This document shows, one piece after another, positions 12,401 through 12,725 of a DNA stretch of 12,725 bases. The notes under the pieces were generated by a model. It searched no databases and was not told the DNA's origin. It was given only the letters and a program-made list of their open reading frames with translations. The position numbers and the translations under genes were made by a program. The stretch is from NCBI GenBank assembly GCA_023818865.1, contig JAMWDF010000054.1, positions 1 to 12,725 of the forward strand. Reading direction: 5' to 3'. Numbering within the stretch: position 1 is the first letter of the stretch; every line of letters begins with the position of its first letter. This stretch comes from Candidatus Omnitrophota bacterium (GTDB lineage: Bacteria; Ratteibacteria; UBA8468; B48-G9; DSTR01).

Positions 12401-12725
12401 TTACGTAATACTTCTACGGGCAAGGTTTTGGTAGAAAAAAATGCAAAAAAGTTGATGCAAGTAGCGTCTTGTCTCAAACTTTTTTCTACGGCTACGGCTC
12501 TTGAAATACTTGGAAAAGACTTTACCTTCCAAACGCAAATTGCCTATGATGGAGCTATAAAAGAGGGTACGCTTGATGGAAATATCTACATTGTGGGCGG
12601 AGGCGACCCAACACTTGGCAGTAATGATTGGAAAGGGAAAATGAATGCCAATCAGCTTTTAGAACATTGGGCAAAGGTAATTGCCAAACAAGGTATTCGC
12701 AAAATAAATGGAAGCATTATAGCCT
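12371..12725 (+). CDS. dacB: DacB/PBP4-type D-Ala-D-Ala carboxypeptidase, partial at both ends
   Basis: The frame is open from 12371 (after TAG at 12368-12370) to the window end: 118 codons with no start codon near the 5' edge. It reads FSFSLRNTSTGKVLVEKNAKK, where the last residues precede QVASCLKLFSTATALEILG: this holds the SxxK catalytic motif as S-C-L-K (serine codon at 12467-12469). NIYIVGGGDPTLGS follows, a phrase typical of the peptidase S13 (PBP4) family. These periplasmic enzymes cleave the terminal D-Ala of peptidoglycan peptides. The signal peptide and the first residues are missing, and the SxN and KTG motifs would lie right of the window. The wording resembles Bacteroidota members. 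Lower GC and A-rich codons set it apart from the preceding 12 kb. Confidence 0.85.
12385..12405. other. abrupt sequence junction, likely chimeric contig join
   Basis: On the left, the metallopeptidase match on the - strand runs right up to about 12391-12400 and then hits a stop codon. On the right, the DacB match on the + strand starts at about 12389-12400, just after a stop at 12368-12370. Both genes are missing their 5' ends at the same spot although they point away from each other. No repeat, transposon end or target duplication is visible there. Base composition drops to the right of this point in the lines I counted. Confidence 0.7.

Noticed and set aside
1..12725. CRISPR array, insertion sequence or phage genes
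   Set aside because: No regularly spaced direct repeats, transposase or phage structural motifs were seen in any part of the window.

Overview
The window looks like a bacterial chromosome fragment (about 45% GC in the few lines counted by hand) from an uncultured, probably metagenome-derived organism. The genes are dense, with short or negative spacing, and TTG and GTG may start some of them. The phylum cannot be fixed by eye. DUF1015, a SurA-like protein and IspF next to many Gfo/Idh/MocA-type genes would suit an anaerobic lineage such as Atribacterota or a Firmicutes-like group, but this is a weak guess.

Layout. (1) At 2-2610 on the + strand, four tightly packed genes encode a 5'-cut SurA-type chaperone, a DUF1015 protein, a small double zinc-ribbon protein and IspF of the MEP isoprenoid pathway. 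(2) At 2600-3622 on the - strand is a Gfo/Idh/MocA oxidoreductase whose 3' end overlaps ispF by 11 bases. (3) At 3684-4565 on the + strand is a PHP-domain phosphoesterase, followed by tRNA-Cys(GCA) at 4580-4651 with a good sigma-70-like promoter that covers the PHP stop codon. (4) From about 12400 down to 4677 on the - strand runs one long gene string: a 5'-truncated DUF45 zinc metallopeptidase, a TetR/CecR-like regulator, a cupin, a creatininase-family hydrolase, a URO-D-superfamily protein, a second Gfo/Idh/MocA oxidoreductase, an exported HEAT-repeat protein, and a protein joining a zinc phospholipase C-like helical domain to an NPCBM carbohydrate-binding module. Neighbours overlap (80, 59 and 4 nt twice, then 19 or 4 nt) or lie 15-18 nt apart, so this is very likely one operon.

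How the genes may work together. The regulator, cupin, creatininase-like hydrolase, URO-D-like protein and NAD(P)-dependent oxidoreductase look like a regulated small-molecule module, possibly for a sugar, inositol or sugar acid. A characterised precedent is the Thermotoga inositol pathway, which pairs a Gfo/Idh/MocA dehydrogenase with a creatininase-family hydrolase. The substrate here is unknown and no transporter is present. The two last genes of the string look like a separate surface or polymer-related pair.

The right end (about 12400-12725) does not belong with the rest. It encodes the N-terminal part of a DacB/PBP4-type D-Ala-D-Ala carboxypeptidase on the + strand, in more A-rich DNA with Bacteroidota-like sequence. 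It meets the metallopeptidase gene head to head, and both genes lack their 5' ends at the same point. A chimeric contig is the simplest explanation.
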